A stretch of 64,000 nt of DNA. It comes from Flaccisagitta enflata (Eukaryota > Chaetognatha > Sagittoidea > Aphragmophora). The stretch covers positions 41,850,001 through 41,914,000 of the forward strand of contig OZ231127.1 of the NCBI GenBank assembly GCA_965153355.1, written 5' to 3'. The translations under genes were made by a program, and so were the position numbers. The notes beneath the pieces are model-generated. The model saw only the letters and a list, made by a program, of their open reading frames with translations. It was not told the DNA's origin and did not search any database. How positions within the stretch are numbered: the stretch's first letter is position 1; each line of letters opens with the position of its first letter. Shown piece by piece: positions 1 through 10,667 of this stretch.

Positions 1-98
1 ATGTCCCATCCATATCCATCCATCATCGTGAAAAAAACAAGCCCAACAGGCCAACAGTCGCGTGCTACGTGTTACAGTTATATACACAACAACATACA
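1..98 (+). repeat. Left copy of a widely spaced direct repeat
   Basis: About 95 bases match 63598-63690 in the same orientation with few substitutions and one 8-base gap. Shared blocks include ATGTCCCATCCATAT, CATCGTGAAA, AACAAGCCCAACAGGCC and TGTTACAGTTA. The inner part (AACAAGCCC then CAGTCG) resembles the left end of family A elements, so this is probably a subfamily left end plus shared flank. The repeat may extend left of the window. Confidence 0.75.
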
Positions 99-582
99 TG
101 CATACTCCTTCCATCCTTTCTACCTAATTACATTCTTTCCTCCCTTTCCTTTCCTTTCCTTCAATTTGATTGCATTCCTCCCTCTCTCCTATCCTTCTTT
201 CTTTCCTTCTTTCCTTTCTCACTACCTCCCAACCAAGGCCGGGTGACACATATTGGGTATTGTATTTGGTTTACACTATGAAAGTATTGGGTATACCTTA
301 TTACTTCCTGTTTGTTTTGTTATTATCAGTCGCGTGCTACGCAACTCAGCACTTCGCTTTGTCAGTCCCTTGGTCCGTCCATTCATCTGTCCGTTGGTCC
401 ATCCGTCACACTTTTTTATGTGTATCCAGCCTTGTTATACTAAAAACTGTCAAATACAACTCTAGAACCAACTTATTTTTCTTTAATACCAAAAAAATTA
501 AAAATTCGGGAATCTGACGGATGGGCGAACTGACCGACCGACCGGCCGACTGAGCAACGTGTAAAGTCGCGTGCACGCGACT
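36..582 (+). mobile_element. Family A hairpin-tailed element, host of a nested copy
   Basis: The left end AACAAGCCCAACAGGCC is followed by CAGTCGCGTGC. The right end has a GACC tract (about 531-552) and the perfect palindrome AGTCGCGTGCACGCGACT at 565-582, then AAAAAG. The left motif is complementary to the 3' arm of the hairpin. A second copy in the opposite strand lies inside at 328-436. The interior also holds a pyrimidine-rich TTCCT tract (130-225). Pairing this left end with this right end is an inference. Confidence 0.55.
328..436 (-). mobile_element. Short family A element, nested
   Basis: Read on the minus strand it starts AACAAGGCTGGATACAC, carries a GGAC/GACC-rich tract and ends in an imperfect hairpin (AGTTGCGTAGCACGCGACT, one mismatch in the stem). 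At 109 bp it is the smallest copy seen, which suggests the ends plus the tetranucleotide tract are the minimal unit. No coding potential. Confidence 0.65.
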
Positions 583-871
583 AAAAAGTTTCTACAGTTT
601 CTCTTTTCTTTTTATAAGAAAATATTTTTTTTTTTTTTGAGGCTCAATGTTCTTATTTCTAGGGCGATTTGAGGCTCAAATTGTTCTTGGGATGTTCTTA
701 TTTTTTTTTATTGCCAGCTTAGATAGGATCATAGGAATGTTCCTTTTTTGGTTATTTAACACTGATAGCCTATTGAAAGGTTGAGAAAACTAATGTGTTA
801 ATCACAAATAAATCAAATTTTAGTGTAAAACTAATTGATGTCAACCTTTACAAACACAGTCATTATCCTTT
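583..871. other. AT-rich unique stretch, no gene seen
   Basis: No open frame or RNA gene was recognised. A short block at about 640-656 (GAGGCTCAATGTTCTTA) recurs in direct orientation with small changes near 1554-1572, so it may be the outer flank of the TIR element between them. Confidence 0.5.
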
Positions 872-1440
872 TACACCGTCTTCGGATCGGACTGTGAAAT
901 GCAAGACCTTTATAGCTTCTAAACTACTAGGAAAAAAATCATGAAATTTTCAGTGAATATTGGTAATATGTGACAGTTTTTTGCATGTCAAAGCTCAGAT
1001 CATAGTATAGAAAGGGCGAGGAGAAAAAAAATATTGAAAGAAAACCCATTTTTAATTAAGATCAATTTTTCCCCATTTTCTTAAAAAGTAGTTGTTTTTA
1101 TCTGCTTTAAATTGCTTTGCATTTTAACAAAAACTCTAAGGTTTTTTTTTCAATGACAGATGTTAACTTATGTATTATCTATTTGCTGCATATTCTGAGA
1201 AAAAAACAGCATGTACAAAAAAAAAAAACAGGTAAAAGGAGCCATTTTGCTTAAAAATGGATATTCTTTCAATATTTTGTTTTCCCCTCACCTTTTATTA
1301 TACCTTATTATGATCTGAGCTTTGACATGCAAAAACCGTCACATGTTACTAATATTCACGGAAAATTTCATGATTTTTTTCCTAGTGGTTTAGGAGCTAT
1401 AAAGGTTTTGCATTTCACAGTCCGATCCGAAGACGGTGTA
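872..1440. mobile_element. TIR/fold-back element with about 190-bp arms
   Basis: The left arm starts TACACCGTCTTCGGATCGGA and the right arm ends with its reverse complement. The terminal ~28 bases match perfectly and similarity continues about 190 bp inward on each side. The arms flank an AT-rich centre with no long ORF. TA at both outer ends suggests a TA target site, as in Tc1/mariner-derived MITEs. Class assignment is an inference. Confidence 0.8.
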
Positions 1441-1805
1441 GTTTGCTGCAGTTCCTTTATTAGCCTTGAGCAAAAAAAAAAAGGATGTTTTTGTGATCCC
1501 TCATGTTTTGAGGCTGACGATGTTCTTACGATTGTTATTATTTGTTTCCACATCTGAGCCTCAATGTTCCTATAAACAAGGTTCTTAATCAAAGAAAAGA
1601 GTGTATTCATTTATTGAAGATTCTAAGTGCGTTATCTATTCGTCCACAAGCCGCCTAAGCAACCGGAACACCAGATGATCATTTATTCTTTTCAGAGCAA
1701 AGAGAGGAGAATTCATCGATTTTTTTTTTCAGCGATGCCAGCCTGGCCTTGCTCCGTGTCTCATCGGCCCACGATCGATATTCCGCTTTCCTTTCCTTTC
1801 CTTTC
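1441..1805. other. Unique stretch, no gene seen
   Basis: Open frames here are short, lack recognisable domains and overlap simple sequence. It ends in a TTTCC-rich tract leading into the CT array and LINE. Confidence 0.4.
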
Positions 1806-1808
1806 CTC

Positions 1809-1858
<50 letters not shown>
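1806..1858. repeat. (CT)n microsatellite at the LINE 5' junction
   Basis: A nearly pure CT dinucleotide run directly abuts the truncated 5' end of the LINE. It may be target sequence, because another CT run abuts the LINE tail at 5081-5101. Confidence 0.9.
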
Positions 1859-1859
<1 letters not shown>

Positions 1860-1860
<1 letters not shown>

Positions 1861-2337
1861 GGACATCAAAAGAAGACATTCAAAAAGAAATGCAGTTTTT
1901 AAACGAAGAAATAAATGAAAAGAAAAAAGACGGTGAAATCCTACTCACCATGGACGGAAATGGCAAAATCGGCCTAATGGGTGAGGAAATAAGCAGAAAT
2001 GGCGGAGAACTTCTAAAACTCGTGGAAAAAAACGAACCTTTCTATCCTAAATGGAACAGACATATGCAAAGGATGCATCACACGACAAAACACTACAAAT
2101 CCAGATGAGAAATCAGCGATTGACTTTGTCTTAGCCAGTTTTGATGCACAGACTTGGGTAAAAAGAATAGTCATTGATGAAGAGGGACTATTAAAAGTAA
2201 AAGGCAAGAATAATAGTGACCACAACACCATAACCATATCACTTAATATACCGGCTTTAGACGTCCTCAAACCAGTCGTAAAAACAGGTTGGAACATAAG
2301 AGCAGACGATTCTAAATGGGCAAAATTCAATGCAGAA
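1860..2337 (+). pseudogene. LINE endonuclease C-terminal remnant, one frameshift
   Basis: The first part (to about 2037) is in a different frame from the second part (2038 onward), which runs straight into the reverse-transcriptase frame. The switch lies at a 7-A run (2026-2032) and fits a one-base slip. Before it the frame encodes a GEILLT-like strand followed by a KIG motif typical of the APE fold. After it comes an IDFVLAS segment and the SDHN signature (2215-2226), the last catalytic motif of APE endonucleases. The N-terminal catalytic residues are absent, so this copy could not cut its target. Confidence 0.85.
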
Positions 2338-4845
2338 TTGATAAGGCGAACACCAGTAGTAGAAGAAATAATGGCAAATGATGAAAAGACAATTGACGAA
2401 CGCTATAAGAAAGCAATGTCTGAACTTGATAGCGCGGCCTATTCATCAATTGGCAAAACTACTTTCAAGAACAATAAAGGCCCAAAAGTATCGGAGGAAA
2501 TAAAAGAACTTCAAAAGGAGAAAAAAGAGCTACAACAAAAAATTCAAAATGAACGAGACCAGTCAGTAAAAGATAACCTAATAGAATCTTACAAAGGCAC
2601 TCAGCAACAGATTCTGAACATTATGACCCAAGAGAAAGTCTCTGAGATAACGGAAAAAATAGAAAAAATAACCAATGACGGGAGTAAAAATGCACTTTGG
2701 AATGAAAAACGCCTAATGTCACGAAACCCCACACTTGAATCATTAACACTGAAAAACGATTCTGGAGAAAGACTTTATAACCCACATGAGATTAAAGAAC
2801 AAACAACACATTATTTCCAAACACTGTTCAAGCCAAAAGAATTTCCACACCACCCATATCACAAGGAAGTGAAATCTAAAATCACCGAATTCACTTTAGA
2901 TCAATACCATGAAGACACTGTTTACAACAGACTTCCCTCTGTGCAAGAAATAACAGATATCATACAGAGAAAAAAGAACAATAAATCAACCCCAGACTAC
3001 AAAAATGAAATGTTGAAGCGCCCCGGTGAATATATGGTAAAATTTCTTTACCCCATCATTAAAACGATATGGACTAATGAAACCATACCTTCCGTGTGGA
3101 ATAGAGGCTATATCACTTGCCTATACAAAGGCAAAGGTGACAAAGAGATACTCAATAATCACCGTGGCATCACTACGTCCTCCGCGATTGGAACAATTAT
3201 GGAATCTGTTATTGATACACGCATTGAATACCTAGTAAAATACACACAAGCCCAAGGTGGAGGAAAAAAGGGCTCCTCTTGTTGCGACCACCTATTCATT
3301 TTAAGAGCCATAATCGATATATCCATACATGAAAAACGCGAAACTTTTGTGACTTTTTACGATGTCACAAAAGCATATGATAATGTGGACAACCAAGACC
3401 TCCTCGTCACGATGTGGGAGAAAGGCATAAGAGGAAAAGCTTGGCGCATACTGAAAAATCTGAATTCTAATTTGACAGCCTCTGTAAAAACACGCTTCGG
3501 TCCGACAGATGAAATTGATATGGAAATTGGTGGTAAGCAGGGGTCCAGACTCACTGGACGCATGTTTTCCAAGTTGATGGATCTCATTGCTGAGGAGCTC
3601 CAAGAAACTGATCTGGGCTTTTCACTTGACCTCAACTTCATCATTGCAGCCTTGCTCTGGGTAGATGACGCTGTATCCTGTACGGAAGGAAAAACGAATC
3701 AAAATGAAATGCTCCAACGTTTTCATGAATTTGCAATAAAACACAAACTAAAATGGGGTCAGGACAAGTGCAATGTCATGAAAATTGGAAAACACGATAA
3801 AAATGAAGAAGAATGGAAATTAGGCGACATGATTATAAAGGAAACTAAACAATACAAATATCTCGGTGACGTCATTACCCCAGATGGAAAGAATGCACAA
3901 AATCTACAGGCAAGAAACACAAAACTCCAAGCGGTAACGGTAAGCATTAATACAATAGCCGAAAGCGAAGTCTTACACAGAATCGAATCAGCAGTTCTAT
4001 TAGAATTACACGATAAGATTAGCATTCCAAGTCTACTTAATAACGCAGAAGCTTGGAATCTTTCCAAAAAAGAAAAGGAAGAGCTTGAGAAAATCGAAAT
4101 TCGGGCCATCAAGTATCTGTATGACTTGCCGGTACACACACCAACCGATGCCATAATCTTCACTCTTGGCCTCCTCTACACCACCCAACGCGTCCATCTA
4201 AAGCAGCTTACTTATTTGAAAAAGGTTTTGGAAAGAGTTGACGAAAACTGGTCCAGAAAAACTCTTTCCATTCTTAAAGAGAAAAACATCGGCTGGTACA
4301 AAAATATCATTAATGTCCTTGAAACATATAACTTACCCACCGATCTACAGACAATACAATCCATGCCTAACATGCGCTGGCACAACCTCGTCACAGCAGC
4401 AATTGAGGTCAAAAATAAATCTAGGATTAAAGATGACCTATACAAGAAAGATGGCGACTCAATCATCCTAAAGACAAAGACGAAAACCATTATTGATAGA
4501 TTGTTAGATCCATCCTACACAAGAAAACCCGTTGATGAAATTGCGCAAATGACAAAGCATGATGTTAAGACACTAATTATAGCTCGATATGGTATGCTCC
4601 AATGCGGTGCCAATTTTAAAGGTACAATTAGATCCACTTGTAATGATTGTAATACTCTTGACGATGAACATCATAGATTGAATATCTGCCCACGTTGGTC
4701 TAATTCTCGGAATGATGATAGAAACGATGATATCAATTTTACTGATGTATATAGTGATAACCTCGACGTATTACGCCCTGTTATTGATGCTATTACCGCT
4801 ATGTGGAATACCAAGTACGCTAACGGAACAATGAACCAGAATTGA
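2338..4845 (+). CDS. LINE reverse transcriptase ORF
   Basis: This open frame encodes an RNA-directed DNA polymerase for target-primed reverse transcription. Residues are numbered from the ATG at 2338, but the frame is open upstream to about 2038, so that ATG is probably internal to a longer endonuclease-RT polyprotein. Visible RT motifs are FYDVTKAYD (first catalytic Asp about 342), GGKQGSRLTG (398-407), the active site as WVDD (441-444) in place of the common YADD, and YLGD (508-511). The C-terminus has a Cys/His knuckle with C768, C771, H778/H779 and C784. The region before the RT (about 50-110) is Lys/Glu-rich and likely coiled coil. No RNase H domain is apparent. Confidence 0.93.
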   Translation: MIRRTPVVEEIMANDEKTIDERYKKAMSELDSAAYSSIGKTTFKNNKGPKVSEEIKELQKEKKELQQKIQNERDQSVKDNLIESYKGTQQQILNIMTQEKVSEITEKIEKITNDGSKNALWNEKRLMSRNPTLESLTLKNDSGERLYNPHEIKEQTTHYFQTLFKPKEFPHHPYHKEVKSKITEFTLDQYHEDTVYNRLPSVQEITDIIQRKKNNKSTPDYKNEMLKRPGEYMVKFLYPIIKTIWTNETIPSVWNRGYITCLYKGKGDKEILNNHRGITTSSAIGTIMESVIDTRIEYLVKYTQAQGGGKKGSSCCDHLFILRAIIDISIHEKRETFVTFYDVTKAYDNVDNQDLLVTMWEKGIRGKAWRILKNLNSNLTASVKTRFGPTDEIDMEIGGKQGSRLTGRMFSKLMDLIAEELQETDLGFSLDLNFIIAALLWVDDAVSCTEGKTNQNEMLQRFHEFAIKHKLKWGQDKCNVMKIGKHDKNEEEWKLGDMIIKETKQYKYLGDVITPDGKNAQNLQARNTKLQAVTVSINTIAESEVLHRIESAVLLELHDKISIPSLLNNAEAWNLSKKEKEELEKIEIRAIKYLYDLPVHTPTDAIIFTLGLLYTTQRVHLKQLTYLKKVLERVDENWSRKTLSILKEKNIGWYKNIINVLETYNLPTDLQTIQSMPNMRWHNLVTAAIEVKNKSRIKDDLYKKDGDSIILKTKTKTIIDRLLDPSYTRKPVDEIAQMTKHDVKTLIIARYGMLQCGANFKGTIRSTCNDCNTLDDEHHRLNICPRWSNSRNDDRNDDINFTDVYSDNLDVLRPVIDAITAMWNTKYANGTMNQN

Positions 4846-4848
4846 TAT

Positions 4849-4879
4849 CTCTCTCCCACTCTCTCTGTCTGTCTGTCTG

Positions 4880-4910
<31 letters not shown>

Positions 4911-4912
4911 GT
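4849..4912. repeat. (CT)n/(GTCT)n tract in the LINE 3' UTR
   Basis: CT and GTCT repeats begin just after the stop codon. A CT tract lies at the same relative place in the related LINE fragment at 8511-8752, which suggests the tract belongs to the element rather than the target. Confidence 0.8.
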
Positions 4913-5262
4913 GATAAACGTTTCATATCTTTCCTTTTTCTTATTTTGCTGTATTTATATCTGATACTGTGTTAACTTTTAAATTATTGGTACTTTTGTA
5001 CTGCTCTGTAACAAATTGTGATCAATTGTTACGTGTGATGAATGCACATTCTGAGCATAAATATCAATCAATCAATCAATCTCTCTCTCTCTCTCTCTCT
5101 CCTTTTTCGGGCTGCAGTCTTGGGTGGTTACGTCCTTACATCCGTCGAACCCGCCTTAAAAAATGACGTCATCATTGAAATTGAAACCTTTTTTTCTACA
5201 TTCTGATTCATTTTTCCGACTCAACACTACAATTTCCCTCCCATCTTGTCTACACTTTTTTT

Positions 5263-5504
5263 AGTTGCGGACACGCAACTCTATAAGAGGCTTTGTCCGT
5301 CCGTCGGTTGGTTGGTCCGTTGGTCGGTCGGTCCGTCACGCTCGAGTTGAAAACGCGAGAAACGCGCATTTTACAATTCTGTAGTTGTCATTGGATGTGT
5401 GTGGGCGAATGGTAGTGTGTGGGAAGGGGGTTGGAGTGAGGCTGGGGGTCGGCTGCCCCTGCCCACCCGTCCGCAACTGTATTGTGACCCCCGCGTCACT
5501 TGTT
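5263..5504 (-). mobile_element. Family A element, AACAAGTGAC subfamily
   Basis: In element orientation it begins AACAAGTGACGCGG, with a small GTGAC/GTCAC stem. AGTTGCGGACGGGTGGGCAG follows, then a GACC tract and AAAGCCTCTTATAGAG. It ends in the hairpin AGTTGCGTGTCCGCAACT next to AAAA. The left AGTTGCGGAC equals the reverse complement of the hairpin 3' arm. Copies at 39413-39619 and part of 30780-30915 are the same subfamily. Confidence 0.85.
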
Positions 5505-6788
5505 TATTTTTGGATCTCGTATTTTTTCTGTAGATTTTTTTCCTTTCCGTCTTTCTTAAACGAGGTCTGGACAGCTCAACTTCTGCCGAGATCAACCATT
5601 TTTCAAGACATTTTTTGTGTCTTTCGTGTTTTTGGTGTGTGCTAAGTAAAAGACAAACAAGATTGAATATTTTTTCCTCCAGAAAAGTTTTTTTTACTCA
5701 TTGCTCGTAGCTGTTTACTTTTCTGATTTAATGTTCGTCGTGTATGTCCAACCACTTAAATCTTAATTTCATAGACTCACATATAAGGTTTGACCACTAA
5801 CTGCCAAGCCCGGTCAGAGGGGGGGTCACTCTCATCTAAGATGGGGGGCCCGGGCCTCAGGAGGGCCTGCTAAGGCCCCTGAGATAAGAGAAAAAAATAA
5901 AGAAAAAAAATAAAGGAAAAAAAAAGAGAAACAAAGTGAAGGAGGAAATGAGAAAAAAAAAGAAAAAAAAAGAGAATTTGAATTGAAGAAAGGTTCAGTC
6001 AGTGCAAACAGTCTAATTAACAAGTGCTCAGCTTTTTCTCTCCGGGACTTGCACTTAAGCATGGATGTTTTATTGTATTTTGGATTTTTGTGTATCTGTG
6101 TGTATGTGTGTGTTTTTTGTTTGTTTATGTAGACATATAATACCAAGTTACAAGTTTTGGAGGAAGAATGTTGAGCATTATAGTAAATGTGAAGGTAGTG
6201 AATTAATGATACAAAATTAAGAATACAAAAGGCAAGGGGGGAGGCAGGACTCTAGAGAGGGGGCCTGGCCTAGGGGGCAGTGAGGGGCCCGCCATTTCTC
6301 TGGCCGGGCCTGCAGTGAGTAACTTCAAATGATTCCATAATTGGGCATTTCCGGCCACCCTGGCTCACAGTCACCCCGACACCCGGCTCTGTTTGCTTTG
6401 TTTCTTTGGGTGTTTGCGTCTCCCTCTCCGCGCGCGCGAAAGTTCTCGCGCAATTGCGCAATGCAAATGGTCATGTTGACTCTACCAAGTCTGTGTGTGT
6501 CAAAGTCTTCTCCCACCGCGCGGAGAACCAGGCAGCAGGAACGCCTACTTGCGCAATTGCGCTGGCAGCTGCCGGGCATAAGCACGTCCCGTCTTCGTGA
6601 TGATTAATAAAGCGACGTAAAGGACAACCTATGTCTTCTTGTAACTAAGAATGACAAGCAAAAGTCTCTGTTTTACGTTGAGCAATTTAACCTACCCTTA
6701 CCCTAACCTCATCTTCAATTGTGTTCTTCCGTTTATCTTTATTTGTCTCTCCTCTCTCACCTTTGCCTCTCGCTTTCTATGGCATTAA

Positions 6789-6790
<2 letters not shown>
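5505..6790. other. Unique region with GC-rich blocks, no gene seen
   Basis: Two G/C-rich blocks (about 5795-5880 and 6235-6315) share GGCCCGGGCC and GGCCGGGCCTGC-type words. The first can fold through CTCAGG and CCTGAG. CpG-rich sequence with two GCGCAATTGCGC-like palindromes lies at about 6448-6460 and 6550-6561. Short open frames here have no recognisable domain. Confidence 0.4.

Positions 6791-6855
<65 letters not shown>
6791..6855. repeat. (CT)n microsatellite
   Basis: An uninterrupted CT dinucleotide run of about 65 bp. Confidence 0.95.
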
Positions 6856-6858
<3 letters not shown>

Positions 6859-8510
6859 ATGACTTTCTTTCATTTAATTTATGATAAGAATTTCCGTCCC
6901 ACTCCCAGCTCTGAAAAAATGCATTTTCCATGTTTTCCATAATCGTTTTGATGTCCCCTGATACGAAGTTGACGTTTTTATTGTAGATTCCATATTTTTT
7001 TCTCTTTTTTTCAAATGAGCCTGCACATCTCGTAACCATGGGCAAAAAAAATCGTACATTGCTTATTTCTACCATAACATGGCGCTGCTTGTGAAAAAGT
7101 ACATTTTAATGCGCTTTGAAAATCTTTGATTTGAGTCGTTGAACGAAATTCTAACTTCAAAACTCTAGAAGTTATATTGATTTGAAAAAAAGTTTACCAT
7201 TTCTTAACGGATTGACTTGAAAAGGTCTGCTTGGCGCCGTTTTGTGGATAATAAGTTCTCTTAAATTTTTCTTAGTTTCCTTTCGTCAGATATGTTTTTC
7301 ATGCTTTTAAAGACAGAACAAAAAGTACAGAATCCCATCAATTGACAAATTATGGCGATGCTAACTTCAAACTGTTGCCATTTCCTAACGAATCGAGCTA
7401 AAACTTTCTGCTTGGTCTAGATTTGAAGAACTTTCGAATATCTTTCAAACGGTCACCGATTATTTGTATTTTGATTGAAAGCAAGCCGGTCAAAGGCATC
7501 AAAAACCGCCAAGTACGGTTTTTTTTGCCCAAGCCTATTTGCCGCCTTTCGCCGCGCCGATCTCATATTTGTCCAATATGTATTCTTGATTGATCCCAAA
7601 CCATTTCAAACGAGGTGCAGGTTGCTTTAGTGGGTTTCTTTTTTCTGCCGACGATGGCGATGCCGATCTAAGCCATCGGTTTGATATTCTATTTTCTTTC
7701 TTTTTCTTCATCTTAGTCTGCTGCTGCCATGATAGCGTGCTAGGTATTACTACCTAGGTAAGAAGTATTGCAACACCTATAACTAAGGATATGTCAGCCT
7801 CTAGAGGAGCTAGAAATGGCAAAACAATGAAAAAAGAATGAATGAGAAAATTGAGTGACAAGTTCAAATTAAGATTTCTCAGCTACTAGATAAGCCAGAG
7901 AGTTTGTCAAAACAGTTTATCAATCTAAATCTACAAGATGAAAGCAAACTGGTTTCTATAGTTTAAACCGTTTAGAGATAACAAGCAAAACGGTAGAAAT
8001 CTTCTTTCATCACGCTTGACTTAAACAATTGCTCTGATATTGCATAGGATGATTATGCATGTTTAAGGGGATAAGCTCACAACTCAGTAGATATCATCAA
8101 CACTAGCTAAAAACGAATTGGTTATCAAAAGTTCCGTTTCCCTTAAATGTCTTCTTATAAGTTTCGACATCGTCACTGCTAAATGTCATTGCTGTCATGC
8201 CACTTCCGTTTTGTTTCTGCATTATGCAGCAGACTGTAAAACGTGTTTCTTTTTTTTCTAATTTGGTTCCCTCTCAGTCTCAGTCGACATATGTCACTGA
8301 TATATGCTTCGAGAATTAACACAGGATGTATGAATGAATGAATGAATGAATGAGTAAATGAATGAATGAAAGAATGATATGCTTGTAACATTTTTCCTTT
8401 TTGCGCACGTTTTAGAAGGATAGAAACAAATGGACTAGGAGAGAATCTTGTCAGTGAGCAAGAAAAAAAATTGTAGGTGATCCTGGATTGAGAAAGAGAG
8501 AGAAAGAGAG
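6856..8510. other. AT-rich unique region, no gene seen
   Basis: No convincing exon or RNA gene was found. Two related blocks at about 7190-7235 and 7375-7425 (ACCATTTCTTAACGGATTGA versus GCCATTTCCTAACGAATCGA) form a diverged direct repeat. Their style resembles the fold-back element at 10668-11271. ATGA/GAAT tetranucleotides lie at 8328-8372. Confidence 0.4.
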
Positions 8511-8716
8511 ATTTGATTTGATTTGATTTATTGCTCAATAAATGCGCGTTTATCACATTAACAACAGAATTGTTTTGAGCGGTACAAGAAGTACAGAGTA
8601 ATAAATAAGTTACACAATATTACACAATGTCATTACAGACTGTATATAAATGGACCATTGGAGCATTCATTTGAAAATACTTTTTTAAAAAACTTTATGG
8701 TTTATGTTACAGTGTG

Positions 8717-8752
<36 letters not shown>
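8511..8752 (-). mobile_element. LINE 3'-end fragment with (AATCA)n tail
   Basis: In minus orientation it runs from a CT tract through an AT-rich 3' UTR to TTGAGCAATAAATCAAATC and a pentanucleotide tail, then enters CT-rich sequence. The last ~70 bases align with the 3' end of the LINE at 1859-5080 (TTGTACYGCTC, TGTGAT, GAGCATAAAT-like words). Coding sequence is absent, so it is a severely 5'-truncated insertion. Confidence 0.75.
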
Positions 8753-8755
<3 letters not shown>

Positions 8756-9250
8756 CTCTTTAAAAAAAAACCCTCAGAAGCACAACGCCCGCAAATGGAC
8801 TGACAAACAAACTCTCATCATTTCTCTCCTAAAACCAAAAAATCTTGACTTTCTCTTCATGCGCGTGCAACGATGATTTCTACGTGCGCCCTTTTGTAAT
8901 CAAGGAAAGATGATGAAGATAAAAGAAAAACCATCAACATTGTAAACAATACATTAGTGCCGAAACAACAACGTCAAAACGTTTTCTGATGTTTGTTAAC
9001 TCACAAGTGTCGTCGACGTCTCTTCTCCATCTTAGTTTGTTTACATCCTTTCAAATGACTTATCGATCAAACAATGACGGACGGCGCCTAATGTAATCCT
9101 AAATCCTCATTTTCACCCGCGTCCACGAGCTCGAGCCCGCTTTTTGGGGCAGCACGAAGAGCTTTTTGTGACATTCCCCGTGGAAGCCATCCCAGTGCTT
9201 TTTTACGGGGGCCCTTTATTTCACATCACTTTGACCTTTATTTCGTCCTC
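8753..9250 (+). promoter_or_regulatory. Upstream region of the myosin gene
   Basis: This is the sequence just before the first myosin exon. The frame of the ATG is open back to a TAA at 9089-9091 with no earlier in-frame ATG. No clear TATA box, initiator or 5' UTR intron can be proven. The stretch from about 9040 has a more balanced base composition and several CpGs. Confidence 0.3.
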
Positions 9251-9363
9251 ATGGCATCGGTTGGTCGGACATTCGACGATGAGGAGGTGGATTGTGGTCT
9301 GGGAAATCTTATTTTACTAGAAGAACTCGCCACCGAGAGAATTGTTGATAATCTCAAACTCAG
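9251..9363 (+). CDS. Myo1d: Unconventional myosin I (class Id-like), exon 1
   Basis: The first coding exon holds 37 codons plus two bases. It starts at the first in-frame ATG after an upstream stop. It encodes the N-terminal start of a myosin motor, with a short acidic leader and an LILLEEL...IVDNLKLR segment that in class I myosins precedes the first motor strand. The last bases AG are followed by the donor GTGAGT and leave an Arg codon split with exon 2. Class I myosins are actin-based ATPase motors with membrane-binding tails; Id members act in cell cortex and left-right asymmetry. Assignment to Id rests mainly on exons 2-3. Confidence 0.8.
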
Positions 9364-9904
9364 GTGAGTTAAATTATACTAGATAATTTGAGACTTCTAC
9401 TTCTAGTTATGACCATCGGGAGGAAAATGCTGAGTGTTTTTCCCCAAAAGGAAAGACTCGTGTTACAGCGAAGTTGAGAACATGATTCTTTTTCAAGAAG
9501 AAGTTAAAGGGAAACACTGTATCTTTCTTTTTTTGTTTTTTCTTTAATGTTAGAAACACTCTTATTCGATGTGGCCTAACTTTATTACCCAAATGATCTA
9601 ACATGATTGCCTCGATTATGAATCAAATGGCTTGGTCATTAATATTTCAGTATCTGTCATGAATGGCTAAATTTAAATAAAGGTTAGTCGAATTATGCCA
9701 CTCAGGTGAAGTGGACTGTTGCTACTACAAGCTGCCTGGATGGGTTATAAATATTCGCCCAAATGGCCCACCTGTTTCTGCTTCTGCTCCTGCTTCTTTT
9801 CACCCCATAGCGTGAAAATGAAAAGAAAGTGCTTTGTATTTCTGTGCTTTTGCTGTCCAGTGCTCACACGTATCAACGAAATCAAACAAATACGGAAAAT
9901 ATAC

Positions 9905-10068
<164 letters not shown>

Positions 10069-10667
10069 GAGACTCAGGAACATACAAAGACAATAAGTCG
10101 CGAACGGACAGAACGATAAGACAAAAAAAATGATAGATTGTGTGAAGGACGTCTCATGGAGGACTTTGGGCGCTTTTCCTTTTATAGACAAACAAAAAAG
10201 GTTTGGATGTGTGCTTTGCCATTATCTGCCGCCGCCACCGTTATTGCCGCTGCCGTAGGAGGAGGCGTTGCAACATGCGGGTGTTAAACACGACTCATTC
10301 AAGTCTACACAAACAAAGATCGAAACTGGGACACGTGACTGGGACTGACTTTGCTTGTTGAACCAAGATTATCATAACCAAACATTGGAAACAAAACCGA
10401 TAATTCAAGGCTTGGGCCCGGGTTAAAAATATATCGGGTAGAACACTCGCTTCTGTTCCAGATTTATTCCTATCTACGTAGGGGAGTCGACCTCTTGGTG
10501 GGTGAACGGCGTGATACGGGATTTGCAGTGGGGGTGTTGATTATTGGCAGTGTGTTCAGATGGGATTACTGATTCTTTTTGGGGTCCGGGAGACTATCAG
10601 ATTTCATCTTGTCCCTTTCAATACTGACAACAAATTTTTAAAAATGACATGAAAGGGCCGACATGAC

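Larger units (their letters stand above)
1859..5080 (+). mobile_element. APE-type non-LTR retrotransposon (LINE), 5' truncated
   Basis: From 5' to 3': the C-terminal part of an apurinic-type endonuclease, a reverse transcriptase, a C-terminal Cys/His motif, a 3' UTR with an internal (CT)n tract (4849-4912), and a tandem ATCA tail (about 5062-5080). The missing N-terminal endonuclease is normal 5' truncation. Apart from one frameshift the body is open, so the copy is fairly young. Clade is not certain; RTE- or Jockey/CR1-like groups are candidates. Confidence 0.93.

Noticed and set aside
36-591. Family A as classic Helitrons
   Set aside because: The right end does contain CTAA, but the hairpin runs into it instead of lying 10-12 nt upstream, the left end is not TC, and the empty site is C|AAAAA and not A|T; a Helentron-like or unrelated mechanism fits better.
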